Origin: Peromyscus leucopus
Lineage: Eukaryota; Chordata; Mammalia; Rodentia; Cricetidae
Direction of reading: 5' to 3'
NCBI RefSeq assembly: GCF_004664715.2
Contig: NC_051073.1
Span: forward strand, 65,973,664 to 66,037,663
DNA length: 64,000 nucleotides
Below the pieces are notes generated by a model that did not search any database, was not told the origin of the DNA, and worked only from the letters and a program-made list of their open reading frames with translations. Below are positions 1 through 11,259 of the stretch, piece by piece (the stretch's first letter is position 1; the number at the start of each line of letters is the position of its first letter). The translations under genes were made by a program, and so were the position numbers.

Positions 1-1
<1 letters not shown>

Positions 2-31
<30 letters not shown>
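2..31. repeat. (TG)n microsatellite
   Basis: Uninterrupted TG dinucleotide run at the left edge of the window. It may continue outside the window. Confidence 0.97.
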
Positions 32-33
<2 letters not shown>

Positions 34-38
34 CTGTG

Positions 39-333
39 TTAGTTACAGTTCTTGTTGCTGTGACATGAAACAGTGTGATGAAGGAAGGATTTATTTGTGC
101 TCAGGCCATAAGGCGACAGCCCATCCTGATGGGGAAGGCATGCTGGCAGTAACAAGGGTGCATGCTCACATCTTGGGTGATCAGGAAGTAGAGAAAAGGG
201 AATGCCAGCACTTGGCTGGCTCTTCCTTTATTCTGATTTTATGTAGTATAGGTTCCAGCCCACGGCATGGTGCTGCCTACATGATGGGTAGGTTTTCTTC
301 ATTGAGTTAGTCCTTTCTGGAAATACCCTTATA

Positions 334-385
<52 letters not shown>

Positions 386-446
386 TACTGATGCCTGTGG
401 CATTTTTTAATTCATCGAGGTTGATAATGAAGAACAGCCATCACAA
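39..446 (+). repeat. Dispersed rodent repeat, 'tgttgctgtga' family
   Basis: The copy opens with ttagttac and a TTGTTGCTGTGA motif and has the family body (a catcctgatggggaaggcatg-like segment, then a 'tccagcccacggcatggtgctg' type segment, abbreviated here). It closes near a degenerate 'gttgataatgaag...ccatcac' end. A (CA)n run lies inside it. The same family recurs at 3862, 39671 and 49980 in this orientation, and in reverse at 551, 8847, 38930, 39997, 41410 and 48505. I know the sequence type as very abundant in mouse and rat but cannot name the family with certainty. Confidence 0.7.
335..382. repeat. (CA)n microsatellite
   Basis: About 24 perfect AC units inside the preceding dispersed repeat. 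Confidence 0.97.
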
Positions 447-550
447 AGCTATTCCTTCTCAACTTGACTCCCATCCACATCACTTTTAAGTTACAATGTT
501 TGTTTGTGCTGGTTAGGTTTTTTTTGTTTTTGTTTTGTTTTTGTTTTTTA

Positions 551-912
551 ACTTGACTCCAACTAGAAAGAACTTCAGTTGAGGAACTGCCTCCATCAGA
601 TTGACCCGGGGGCATGTCTCTGAGGCATTTTATTGATTAATGATTGATACGAGAGGGCTGAGCTCCCTGTAGGAGGTGCTACCCCTAGGCAGGTGGCCCT
701 GAATCGTACAAGAAAACAAGCTGAGCAAACTATGGGAAGCAACCACTAAGCAGATTCCTCCATGGTCTCTGCTTCAGTTCCAGCTCTGGGTTCCTACCAT
801 AGGTTCCCCTGATGACAGACTATAAACTGTAAGCTGAAATAAACCCCTACCTCTCTACACTGCTTTTTGGTCATGATATTTATTATAGCAACAGGGAAGC
901 AAACTAGGGTCA
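551..912 (-). repeat. Dispersed rodent repeat, reverse orientation
   Basis: Reads as the reverse-orientation form of the 'tgttgctgtga' family. It has a 'gcctccatcagattg' head, a 'ttgattaatgattgata' segment, 'aagctgagcaaac', 'ctctgcttcagttcc', a 'gaaataaaccc' segment and a 'tatagcaacagggaagcaaac' type end. It lies 105 bp from the forward copy at 39-446, so the two could pair. Confidence 0.75.
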
Positions 913-1650
913 CATTCAACCCCTAGCCCCCTTGGGCTCGTGGCCATCTCATAATGCAAAACATACTCAATCCAATTTCAAAATTCCCCCATGGTCTTTA
1001 ACAGTTTCAACACCATTAAAAGTATAAAAATCTCTCCTGACACTCAGTCACACTCTTAGCTACATACCTCTTTTTTAAAAAATGTAACAGCCGGGCGGCA
1101 GTGGCGCACACCTTTAATCCCAGCACTCAGGAGGCAGAGCCAGGCAGATCTCTGTGAGTTCGAGGCCAGCCTGTTCTACAGAACGAGATCCAGGATAGGC
1201 ACCAAAACTATGCAGAGAAACTCTGTCTCGAAAAACAAAAAACAAACAAAAAGTTACATACAATATACAAGAACGCAGAGTAAATGTTCCCATTCCAAAA
1301 GGGAGAACTTGGAAAACAGCAAGGGGAGATCAAACCTAAGCAAGTCTGAGGCCAAGTAGGGAAGGTGCTAGCCCTGCAGATGCCCATCCAGCATTTAGGG
1401 CTGTATATGCTACAGCTAGTTGCACATACAGCGTTTCTCTTGGGCTGGTTCTGAGGCAGGCGAGCATAGGACATAGTTTAGCTTGGGACCCCATTTGGCT
1501 TTCAGTTATACACACCACTTCCTTGTACTAATGCACATGCAAAGCTTGCTTCCTTCATCTGAACAAAGTATGTTCACATCCCTCTTCAAACGATGCCTCC
1601 AACAACCTCAGAACGTCTTGAGACACACCCCCACATCAGGCTACAGGTAC
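913..1650. repeat. Old dispersed ERV-like repeat, split by a B1
   Basis: The left part ('ctcataatgcaaaacatac', then a segment about fragments of 'tttaacagtttcaacacc') and the right part ('cattccaaaagggagaac' and 'gcaagtctgaggcc') are two halves of a sequence type I recognise as an old, possibly ERV-derived mammalian repeat. The B1 at 1090-1247 separates them. Family assignment is inference. The rest of 1651-2190 shows nothing I can name. Confidence 0.4.
1090..1247 (+). repeat. B1 SINE
   Basis: Full-length B1: gccgggcggcagtggcgcac head, 'cctttaatcccagcactc', 'gatctctgtgagttcgagg', 'gaaactctgtctcg' and an A-rich tail. Confidence 0.95.
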
Positions 1651-2190
1651 TTCCATCTCTGAGGGATAGTGTAAGTTTCTCCTCTCCTGGTTATAATCAA
1701 ATTTGTACAGTTTCTATTCTTGTGTATTCCCAACACACCTAGGTATTAAGACTGGAAGGGCTGATCTGGCCTGAAAGTGGTTTTGGGTGCGCACACAGTA
1801 GGGCAAAGCTTTGTATCCTCTTGTAACCTTTTAAGGGATAATACCCTATGTACCATCTCCTGCCTACACATAATTGCAAATGCATATAATTTAAGTCAGA
1901 TTCATTATGGGAAGGAGCATTCAAAGTCGAAGAAAGTATTATATAACCTAATTTATTAATCAAAAATATAAAATCCACCCAAAAACCACTCAGCAGCCAG
2001 CTCCTTCTCTTGAATTCCATAGAAGTCCTTCTCAGAACTCCCTTGAGTTCTGCCATTTATGTGATCCACTGTCCATCTTGTCAGAGTATCCTTCTTTAAT
2101 CTATACTGTCCTTTTGATACAATAAGTTTATATTGCGTCTTTTGCAAGTCTTTGTTAGCCTTTAGTGTCAATTCTGTTGTGGGATAATCT

Positions 2191-2556
2191 TGTACACTGT
2201 GAAGATGTGTTTCACCAAGGTGTCTTCTGAGTGGTTTAAAGAGCTGAGTGGCCAATAGCTAGGCAGGGGAGGATAGGTGGGATTTCCGGGGAGAGAGAAG
2301 AAGAAGAGATGAATCTAGGTGCATGGAGAAGGCAGCAAGACATGGACCAAGTCAGACATACAGAATAGAGGAGAGGTTATAAAAAAAAATCTGCGTGGTA
2401 GAACATAGGTTAATAGAAATAGGTTAATTTCAGTTATAAGAGCTAGTTGGGGACAGGCCTAAGTTACAGGCCAACTTTCATAATTAATAAGGAGTCTCCA
2501 TGTCATTATCTAGGGGCTGGCAATCCAAAGATATTCTGAAGGGAAAGCTTGCTGCA
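2191..2556. repeat. ERV LTR (class II-like), degraded
   Basis: Starts TGTACACTGTGAAGATGTG and ends near GCTTGCTGCA. Internal landmarks are 'tggccaatagctaggcagg', 'gacatggaccaagtcagac', 'taatagaaataggttaat' and 'aattaataaggagtctcc'. Shared motifs (GGCCA...AGGCAGG, TAGAAATRGGTT, TATAAGARCTAG) relate it to the LTRs at 32136 and 53003. No clean target duplication is visible, so it is probably older than those two. Confidence 0.65.
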
Positions 2557-3172
2557 CAATTCTCTGAATAAGAGGCCAAGAGTCTGGAAACACGCAGCTC
2601 AGAACTTGATCATGGGTAAGTGTCCACTCAGCGTCTGTAGTCTTGGTGAATGTCCCACGTTTCTAGATATTACGTTACATGATATAATAATGACAAGATC
2701 ATTTTGTCTCTACTGCAACTTGGCTGCACGTACCCAGGAGCTCCACTCAGGCGATCTGCTACGTGTTGACTGGCTTTGGCAGCTTCCTGGAACCTTGGTG
2801 TATGCTTCTTCCACCCACCTCATTCTTGCTTCTTCGCATTTCTGAAAATCACTCACCGTGTGTATGATACTAAGTTCTTGCTGCCAGCTCCAGAAAGAGT
2901 CTGCGCCCTCGGGTCACAGCTGCAGCTATTTGTCTGTGTATCTTCCCGGCTGAACACGGAAAACACTTTCCTGAGTGGCTCTGATGCAGCACGATGATCT
3001 CGGTGTTCTCAGCTCAGTCTCTGTTTTCAAATGAGTTTGCACTGTCACATGCTTGCTTTGGATGCTTCTTGCCATCAAGGTACCTTTCTCTGTCTTCTCA
3101 GTGCAGAGTTTCAAGTTTCTCTTCAATAGCACTAAGTATAGATGCTCTTCTTCAAGCCTCCCTTGTCTGCAC
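2557..3172. other. Unique sequence, nothing identified
   Basis: No repeat or gene signal recognised. Several short open frames on both strands overlap one another without a coding signature. Confidence 0.6.
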
Positions 3173-3286
3173 CTTCTGGTGAGACTGCTTGAGGGTACTT
3201 GCCACCAACCCCAAGGATCCGAGTTCGATTCCCAGAAGCCACATGGTAGAAGACCGGAACTGACTTCTACAAGTTGCCCTCTGAGT

Positions 3287-3290
<4 letters not shown>
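3173..3290 (+). repeat. B4/RSINE1-type SINE
   Basis: tRNA-derived SINE head 'ggtgagactgcttgagg', a B-box-like 'gagttcgattcccag', 'ccacatggtagaaga', 'ggaactgacttctacaag' and 'ttgccctctgagtcc', running straight into (CA)n. This is the layout of rodent B4A/RSINE1. Confidence 0.85.
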
Positions 3291-3330
<40 letters not shown>

Positions 3331-3387
3331 GCACGCACGCACGCACACACACACGCACGCACGCACGCACGCACGCATGCACGCACG
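3288..3387. repeat. (CA)n / (GCAC)n compound microsatellite
   Basis: CA units followed by alternating GCAC and CA blocks. It forms the 3' tail of the B4 SINE and probably grew from it. Confidence 0.95.
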
Positions 3388-3861
3388 TTCTCGCTCCTTA
3401 CTTCACCCAACTGCACATTTTACATCCTTGTCCTTTGAATTCTCACTGTAAATCTCATTAAAGGCAATGAGCAGTAACTGTGCCATAGTTGAATGTTATG
3501 CTACCTTGAAAATGCCTCTGTCAAACAACTTGGTTCATGACTTTTTTGGGAGACAGGCCAACTACGTCCCTATTATTTGCCAGATGTAAAATGAATGGCC
3601 CCTCGTCCAGTTCCCAATGGAGTCCTTATTCTTCTATGAACCCCCACGAGCCCGGCCTCCACGGCTTGCATTTCTCTTGGCTTTCTGGTGTTCTACACTC
3701 CACCGGGATGCTTCATCAATCTCTGCTTACAGCATTCTCAGGCTTTGCCAGCCCGCGGCTCTAACTCTTTCACATTCCTCCTACAAACCAGTTCTAGTGG
3801 CGTAAGAACCGCGTTTGGTTATCGTGGCAGGTACCCCACGCTCTAACACCAATTTTCTGTC

Positions 3862-4250
3862 TTAGTTATTTTCTTGTCGCTGTGATAGCATGCCTGATGA
3901 GCAGTGATTTAGGGAAGGGAAGGTCTTCTATGACTCAGGGCACAGTCCATCTTGATGGGGACAGTATGTAGGAACTTGGAAGGCTGCGTGCTCTCATCTC
4001 AGTGGACCAGGACATAGAGAAAGGAAAATGCCAGCACTTGCTTGGCCTTCTCCTTTTCCTCTTTTTATTCAGTCCAAGACCCAAACCCATGCGACAGTGC
4101 TTTCTGCATTAAGGACAGATCTTTTTCCCTCCGTTAGTCCTCTCTGGATAGCCTCACAGGCACACCCGAGGGTGTGCCTTCCTAATGCCCTTAATCCAAT
4201 CAGGTTGTCCGTGAAGGTCCATCCTACTATCAAGACCTTAACAACGCTAG
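3862..4250 (+). repeat. Dispersed rodent repeat, 'tgttgctgtga' family
   Basis: Starts ttagttattttcttgtcgctgtgat and shares with the copy at 39 the 'catcttgatggggacag', 'gacatagagaaaggaaaatg' and 'ccagcacttg' segments. It then continues through the 'attcagtccaagaccca' segment. Confidence 0.75.
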
Positions 4251-4690
4251 GTACTAACATCCCCATTTCATAGATGAGAAAGACGAGGCACAAGGGGCAG
4301 GAAAGCCAAGTCAATCTCCCTTTGCCAGGTCTCTGCCTGAAGCAGCCATTAGAAGGCTCCAGCCGTCACACAGGAATGTGCTCAGAACCTGGGTTCAGGG
4401 TGAACCAGACCCCGGCTGATTGCACCTGGTGCTGTCAATACAAAGAGGGAAGGTCACTGCTTGTCTCCCTCTGAAATGATGCAGGCTATAGCCCTGGCCC
4501 TGGCTTTCCCATATTCTGTACATAAGCTCCCACTGGGTTAGTGCGTGGGAATTAAAGGAAAGAGAGGAACGATAAGGAGAGAAGAGAAGAAGGAAGGAAG
4601 GAGGTAAGCTCAAGTACGATGATGTGGAGTGATGTGCCTAAGGTCAGGCAGCTATTGGGTAGGAGAACAGGGTTTGTACTGAGTCTTCAC
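4245..4690 (-). repeat. MIR fragments
   Basis: 'catccccatttcatagatgag' (shortened) with 'aggcac' matches the antisense MIR core. At 4625-4690 'gtgcctaaggtcaggcagc' and 'agaacagggtttg' match the next part of MIR. Either one MIR is interrupted by about 280 bp or two separate relics are present. Confidence 0.5.
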
Positions 4691-7600
4691 ATCTATTCAC
4701 TTTGCACAGTGTCTAGCCCCCACAAGCTCTTCATTGGATGTTTATGTAACTAACCAGGTCCCACCTGGTAAACATGCATTCAGCAATGGGCACAGGACTG
4801 TCTTTCCAGGTTGGAGGAGAGCTCTGTGCCTATTCTCAGTGGATGAGAGGACACGCTCACTTTGAAAAAAAAAAGGATGCATCTAGGAGTCTAGCGTTTA
4901 ACTCTTCGAAATAATGGCATTAAAGCTCATGTTCGAATAACCTCACAGAAAAGGGCTTGGCCAGGTGAAGAGCTTTGCTACTCACTGTTCTAGTCAGCTG
5001 CTGAGACTGGGCTGCAGCCAGAGTGATGACTCTTCTCCCATAGGCAAGAAGGCAAAGCATGAGGGTGTTACCAGGAATGGAGACCTGGACAGGCTTGCAG
5101 GCCTGGCACCCCGCCGAGTCACACCCAACTGGTGTGTGCTTGCCAGCTTCTGGGCTAAGCTATTGCCCTGAGAGTCTGGGCAGGGCAGGCAGCCCTTTGC
5201 TTGCTGATTCTTCTGTCTCCTGGGCAACAGCCTGGAGCAGGCTCTGGTCACCCGTGGGAATGCTCCTCCTGAGTCAGCAGGGCCTGGAGTGTCCCAGGGC
5301 GTGGCGGTCTGCTCTTCGGGTCCTCTTTGTCTTGGAGGATGTCGCTGCGCCATCACGGGTTCACAGCTAGAGCTGCAGGACACGGGGCTGTTTGGAGACC
5401 CCTGCTCTGGGGCCCCTTCTTTGGCTGTTGAGGCGTGAGCCAATCATTTGAGGCTGGGGGATTTTCTGACTGCAAGTGTGCTGGTATGCCGAGCATCAGG
5501 CAGCAGCTGGAGGCGTTAGTTCTAGATCAGCCCCTCTTCTGGTTAGCTATATGAATTGGGATGATTCACATTCTCTTCTGGACAATTGAATAATGCCAGG
5601 CCTGTTTATGTCCCTGGATTATGTCGAGATCCAAACGAGATGCTGGGTGCAGGCTCTTCAGTGTTTGATGTTACACTGACTCAAGGAGCCTGTTTCCTAC
5701 ACAGCTCCATTTCCCTAATTCCTCCAGACGGCATGCCTTTCTGAGGATCTGGTCCATGGCTGGATTCTGAGATCCCAGTGGGATTCTTGAGAGGTAGGGG
5801 AACATTAGGGAGCCGGCTCTGGAGGCCCAGGGATTCAGCCAACACTCTGTAATTGGGGAACCTGCCTTTATCTCCTATTTAGGTGGTTGGGATCTCATTC
5901 CGTTAACGGGAAAGTGGTTTCTTCCTCAGGGCCTCTCAGCCAGCCATCTACCAAGTCTTTGTGAAGCCTCCTGCTTCGGGGACGAGGCGTGCCCTCAGAA
6001 TACAGATTTCCTTTCGGAGGGTGAAGAGCTGTGCATACTGGGAACCTAAGATGATGGAGAGGCCCCGAGGAAGTTGTTTCTCAGTCCGGTCCGAATCATG
6101 CCACAGAGGGAGGGAGCACCAGGGGAGGTTCTAGCCTGGGATGGCGGCTGCTGGGACTTGGTTCCCTCCGTGCCCCTTGTGCATTCGTGTTAGGAGCCAC
6201 ACAACCTTTTCAGTTGGCTTGGGGCACAAGGAGACAGGGGTGGTATCAAGAGTCACTTTCCACGCGTCCAAGAGGGTCGCACTCCAGCCTGTGCGTGTGG
6301 ATGGACACCCAGCTTTAGCTGTATCGTGACTTGTCGTGGTGGCATGGGTGACCCTGGCTCCAGGACTCCTGAACGTCATTCGGACCGGAGATACCCCCAG
6401 GATCTGAGCCAGGAGAGCAACAGACTGGAACTCAGCCCACAGAAGGTTGGGGGTTGGGGGAGCAGGGATGTTTAGTTTGGAACATCAGACTGCTCTTCGT
6501 AGACCCAAGGAGCCGTTAACCCTGTCAGGCTTCCGTTTCCGTTTTCACTTCTTCCACTCTCTAGGGGAAAAAAAACGTGTGGCCGAATGGAGGAAAGCTG
6601 TGCCAGGCTCTCTGAAGTGATGAGGAAGGAGCTGGCTAAGCCGTAAGACAAGGGCGGTGGGGAGGCTGTTTGAGATGTATGGGCTGAGCCTGGATCTCCA
6701 AGTCCTGGAGGACTTAATTTCACGGAGTTAGCGTCTGTTCCCACCTACTAGTCTCTTGACAGGTTTCCAGGGGTTCCTCTGTGAGCCATTAAAGTATTTT
6801 GAGGACGGCCCTGCAGGCTCCAGCCCCACAGCAGTGTGCCTGGGGGGAGGGGGGAACGCCAGTTTCTCCTCCCTCTGGGTTTGCTGGGGGTGGGGTGGGG
6901 AGGATGGTTCACATGTATCATTCTGGTTTCTGATGAGCACTGCACCCCCCCCTTTTCCATGTTTTCTATTCCTATTTTATTTTTGACTTCTTGTTCTTGG
7001 CACAAGGATCAGTGGTGATCTGCTCCTAACAATTACCTTCCGCCTTGAGAGTCGTGCAGATTGCTTTAGGTATGTTCGCTATGAATCTTGGGCCGTATTC
7101 TTTTTTAGAGGGGCTGGAAAAGTAACCAGAGGATTGCCACAGCACAGGCTCACTTCCTCAGCCTTGTGTCCGGACAACGCTCTGCCTCCTGATCTTAGAC
7201 TCACACCCCGTGGCACATCCGCACTTCCGTGGACTCGATCCTTCCTCCTCGACGGAGGACTCCAGGGTCTTTTCCAGTCCTGTGCTTTTATCGTAGAGCT
7301 TCTGGGCCTCTCTTTCCCTCCCAAATGCTACTTCTCCTTGGCTCCCTCTCTCACTTCAGTCCTCACCTCTTTCCTCTTTTTCCCTTTTAAAAGTCTGTGG
7401 TCCTTGCACTGCACGGAAGCGGCTGTCACGTGTTTCCTGGAGAGACATGCAGCCCACCACCAGCATTAGTCGTATATAGTTAGTTCTTGGGGGAGGGGAA
7501 ATAGCAAAGGCGTGAACTCCAGCCGTCATTGTATTCTCCCGAGATGGTAAAGTCCTAGTCCATTTCTGCACTTGGGCCTTTTGGATCCTTGTCTTTAGAC

Positions 7601-7970
7601 TCTAGCGTAAAGACATTTTCTTGGTGCCACTGCTTTTCAAGGTTACATTTCTGAGGCCTCAGGAAAACGAATCAGGCGCATGATTCTATGGAAGTCTGTG
7701 TTAACTCTTGACGTCACAACGACTAGATGTTAGTGTAGGCACTGAGGACAAACTGACTGGACAACTTCCTACCTTTAGGCTTTCTGAGTCTCCTTCTGGG
7801 TGAAGACAGCTCACGGCACCCTCAGTGCTAGGCAAGGTGACACAGCCACCCCGCAGAGACTTGAACTGGGTTTGGGTAGAGGTGGACTAGCCAGGTGGCC
7901 TCTCAGATGGGCACAACCATCTGAGACTTTCAAAGGAAGACAGGGTGGTGTGGACAAAAGGAGGGGTTTG
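4691..7970. other. Unique non-coding sequence
   Basis: No interspersed repeat recognised over 3.3 kb. The longest open frame (149 codons, minus, 4994-5443) is matched by open frames of similar length on the plus strand over the same bases, so neither strand looks selected for coding. A G-rich stretch at 6841-6900 could form a G-quadruplex. Old, unrecognised repeat relics may be present. Confidence 0.55.
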
Positions 7971-7973
7971 GAA

Positions 7974-8338
7974 CAATGGTTCTCAACATGTGGATCACAA
8001 CCCCCTTTGGGAACCCTCTACCTCCAAAAAATATTGACGTTGCTATTTAGAACAGTAGCAAAATTACAGTGATGAAGTGGACGATGAAAATGATTTTATG
8101 GCCAGGCATGATCACACACGCCTTTCATCCCAGCAATGGGGAGACAGAAGCAGGTGGATCTCTGAGTTCGAGGCTAGCCTGGTCTACAGAGCAAGTTCCA
8201 GGACAGCCAGAGCTACACAGAGAAACCCTGTCTTGAAAAATAAACAAACAACAACAAAATAATTGTATGATTAGGCGTCACCACAGCCTGTGGAACTATA
8301 TTGAAGGGTCACAGCATTAGGAAGGTTGAGAACGGCTG
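7974..8338 (+). mobile_element. URR1-type hAT-Charlie element, split by a B1
   Basis: Left end 'caatggttctcaacatgtgg' and right end 'gaaggttgagaacggctg' are degraded hAT-Charlie terminal inverted repeats. Internal 'agtagcaaaattacagtgatg' (shortened), 'gaaaatgattttatg' and 'gtcaccacagcctgtggaac' match the non-autonomous rodent element I know as URR1. Removing the B1 leaves about 210 bp, close to the roughly 230 bp expected. Confidence 0.8.
8101..8257 (+). repeat. B1 SINE inserted in URR1
   Basis: B1 body from 'gccaggcatgatcacacac' to 'gaaaccctgtcttgaaaaa'. The flanks aaaatgattttatg and aaaataattgtatg are an imperfect 14-bp target duplication inside the hAT element, so the B1 arrived later. 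Confidence 0.92.
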
Positions 8339-8846
8339 CTCTAGAAAGACAAGGGAACACGAGAGTGTTGACATGCTGAGACGCCAAAGGGCAGCTGGGT
8401 GCAAACAGACGCAGTAGATGGGAAGAGTCACACCAGCTCTTGCATGAGGGGTCATGAAAGTCTGGAATTTGAGGAGGAGAATTTCTGAACCCTTCACCAG
8501 GACTTTCTGCAGGACACTCCCGATCCCAAATGGATTCCTTTCCACCCTGGGAGGTGCCCCGAAGGACTACCCTGCTTGTGTTTTAGAAGACCCTTCAGGC
8601 TGCAAACACAGGGAGACCAGTTCCTGGGACCTTACTGGGAGGACTTCACGAGCGGCAGGTTAGGACTCCATTTTGCTCCAGGTTCACTGAGCACATGTCT
8701 GTACCACACACCCAGCGGCATGCGTCTTTACCCCAGGGCCATGTGGGCTCCGGTTTGACCCATGGTTTCTGTGGTTCCCCGCCACACTCTCCAATTGTTC
8801 ATCTCAGCTGTCTGCTTGAAGAGACCTAGAATCATTTGGGAGATGT
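8339..8846. other. Unique sequence, nothing identified
   Basis: About 500 bp with no repeat landmark, no tRNA-like box and no convincing open frame. Confidence 0.55.
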
Positions 8847-9155
8847 CTGTGGGGGATTATCTTCATCAGGTTAATTGAGGTGGGAAGACTTGCCCACTAT
8901 GGACAGTATCACCCCTTAGGCTGGGATCACTGATGGCATTAAAAAAAGAGGAAGTAAGCTGAATACAAGTATTCACCGCTCTCTGCTCCCTGACTGTGGG
9001 CACAGTGTGAGCAACTGCCTGAAGCTCCTGCTGCCTGTGACTTGTCTGCCGCGATGGACTGAACCCTGGAACTGTGAGCCAAAACCAACCCCGTCTCCCT
9101 AAAGTCGCATTTGTCAGGGTATTTCATCACAGCAACGGGAAGATTAATGAAGACA
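8847..9155 (-). repeat. Dispersed rodent repeat, reverse orientation
   Basis: 'ctgtgggggattatcttcat', 'gaagtaagctgaatac', 'ctctgctccctgactgtgg', 'cgatggactgaaccctgg', 'aactgtgagccaaaa' and 'catcacagcaacgggaag' follow the reverse form of the family in its usual order. Confidence 0.8.
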
Positions 9156-9879
9156 TCCCCCTTACCATGGCCTTCTCTTTACCAGAACATGTCCCCAATT
9201 GTTTAGTGCGGTTCTGATTGCAAGTGTACCACGCAAAGCCTCTTGGGCATTGTCCTGAAGACGCAGTGCCTACACAGATGCCCTGGGCCTCTGGTAAGGG
9301 AGGTAGAGGGTCTCTGTGTGTGTTGCTTGAGCTGAGGTCAGGCTTCCCACTTCCTTCCTGCCGGTGTGCATTCTTCTCACCTGAGTCATGGATCAGTTGA
9401 ACTGGGGAACCCAGCCTCTGTTGCTGCGAACTCTAAGGCTCCCTGCACCTGGCGTGGGAAAGGCTTCAGACCTGTTTCTACAGGCCTTCTGGCTGGGCTT
9501 TGGCAGGTCCCTACATTACCTCACCCAAATGAACATCTGCTCCTTCTTCCTGAACAATGAGGGAGGCTTCACGTGCTCAGCAGGCTTCCACCTGTGGGAT
9601 GCTAGGGCCGCCAGGCCGGGGCCCTTCACTCAGGACTTTCCCTCCAAGGCTTTAGACATATCTGCCTGATAAAGATCTCATGGGGTCAAATGCCTTTGGG
9701 AAAACTGAAGCTCACCAATGAGAAAAAAGTCGAATTGACTTTTCAGCATCTCTTTATGAATTGTTATTTTTTAGTTAGCATGTAAGATAATGCATTTTGT
9801 GACATTTTTGCACATATATGCCATTGTGCTTTGGTGAGACTTACATTTCATTACATGCCACCCCCACACACACTTTATT
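9156..9879. other. Unique sequence, nothing identified
   Basis: Two overlapping plus-strand frames (9366-9560, 9388-9669) are open in different registers. No domain or splice context is recognisable. Confidence 0.55.
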
Positions 9880-10026
9880 TTTTTTGGTTTTGTTTTTTTG
9901 AGATGTGGTTTCTGTGTGTAGTCCTGGCAGTCACTAGGTAGACCAGGCTGTCCTCGAACTCACAGAGATCCACCTGCCTCTGCCTCCCGAGTGCTGGGAT
10001 TAAAGGCGTGCACCACCACTGCTGGC
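9880..10026 (-). repeat. B1 SINE
   Basis: Antisense B1: T-rich start, 'gtagaccaggctgtcctcg', 'aactcacagagatccacctg', 'gtgctgggattaaaggcg', ending 'caccaccactgctggct'. Confidence 0.95.
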
Positions 10027-11070
10027 TCATCCCCCCTCTCATTCCTCATTCCTTTCCCTTCAGCCCTCCTCCCCCCTCCCATTCTTTCTACTCCTAAATT
10101 TCGATGTAGATTCTGCATCTGCTTCTCACCATCTTTAAACTGATATGACATAATGTGAGTCTCCCAGACATGCTCAGAGTGTATCTTGCCCAGTTCCTGT
10201 ACCCGGTGCATGTGCTCCCTCAGGGCCCACCCCTTGCTGTTGGACCTGCTTCTCTGCAGGCAAGAAGGCATCAGAGGAGGTCCTGGGGGCTGCTAGCATC
10301 TACGTGCTTGGCTTAGGAGGGGACCGCAGGTAGGGAGGACAGAGAACAGGTTAACCTGAGGCAGTCTCTGCTCAGATAGGCTCTCCCGGTAGAATTATAA
10401 TTGACACTCACTCCTTCTTCTCTCAAAAGTGCCCTGATTTGGGGTACAAAATGATATGATCCAGAGCCCAGGCACTTGGCATTTTGAGACCCAAAGAGCA
10501 GCTCATTGTTAGGTTTTTTCTTCTGCCCACAACACGGTCTGATATCAACCCTGTGACTCACCGCTCGTCTCCCCGGCAACATCTGGTATTTGCCAATGGG
10601 CGCTGAATTCTTTCTCCCTTATTCAGCCACCCATCCTCACTCCATCTGGAAACTGCCTCACCAACCCTGACAGTCATCCTGCAGCGGGGTGGAGAGAACA
10701 CCAGTGCCCCCAGGAAATGCCACGTTCATGACCCTTCAGAGTCGGTCACGGCATTTCTGGGCCCCTGGGCATGAGTGAGAGCTTGGGGCTCCGTGTTCGC
10801 CGGTTGGTTATCGAAGCCTTACCATCCTTCTTTCTCATAAGCTTTGAGCCTGCTTCTGAAGCAGTTGTTTTCCTGCTGGCCGGGGCTCTGCAGGTGTCTG
10901 GGTTGGGAAAATGTTGGGGAGCCCTATTATTCAGGTGAGGAGAGAAATGGGAGGGGAAAGTCAAGTGTGGAGGTTGGGGGTCTGAGGTGGGTGAAGTAGA
11001 GGCTTGTAGACTTGATTGAGGAAATGAAATTAGACAGACAATTCCAAGGTAAATTATTTTTGTTTACTTT
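10027..11070. other. Unique sequence, nothing identified
   Basis: No repeat landmark recognised. Open frames on the minus strand at 10313-10582 and 10746-10964 are ordinary for this length and composition. Confidence 0.55.
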
Positions 11071-11214
11071 TTTTTTTTTTTTTCTGAGACAGAGTTTTTC
11101 TGTGTAGCCCTGGCTATCCTAGAACTAGCTCGGTAGACCAGGCTGGCCTCGAACGCACAGAGATTCACCTGCCTCTGCCTCCGGAGTGCTGGGATTAAAG
11201 GAATGTGCCAAGGC
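11071..11214 (-). repeat. B1 SINE
   Basis: Poly-T start, 'gagacagagtttttctgtg', 'gtagaccaggctggcctcg', 'gtgctgggattaaagg', with a disrupted 5' head. Confidence 0.95.
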
Positions 11215-11215
11215 C

Positions 11216-11259
11216 CAACTCTCTCTCTTGCTCTCGCTCTCGCTCTCGCTCTCTCTTGT
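11216..11259. repeat. (CT)n/(CTCTCG)n simple repeat
   Basis: CT dinucleotides with CTCTCG hexamers directly beside the B1 head. Confidence 0.9.

Noticed and set aside
2926..3378. 150-codon minus-strand frame
   Set aside because: Covers the B4 SINE and its (CA)n/(GCAC)n tail.
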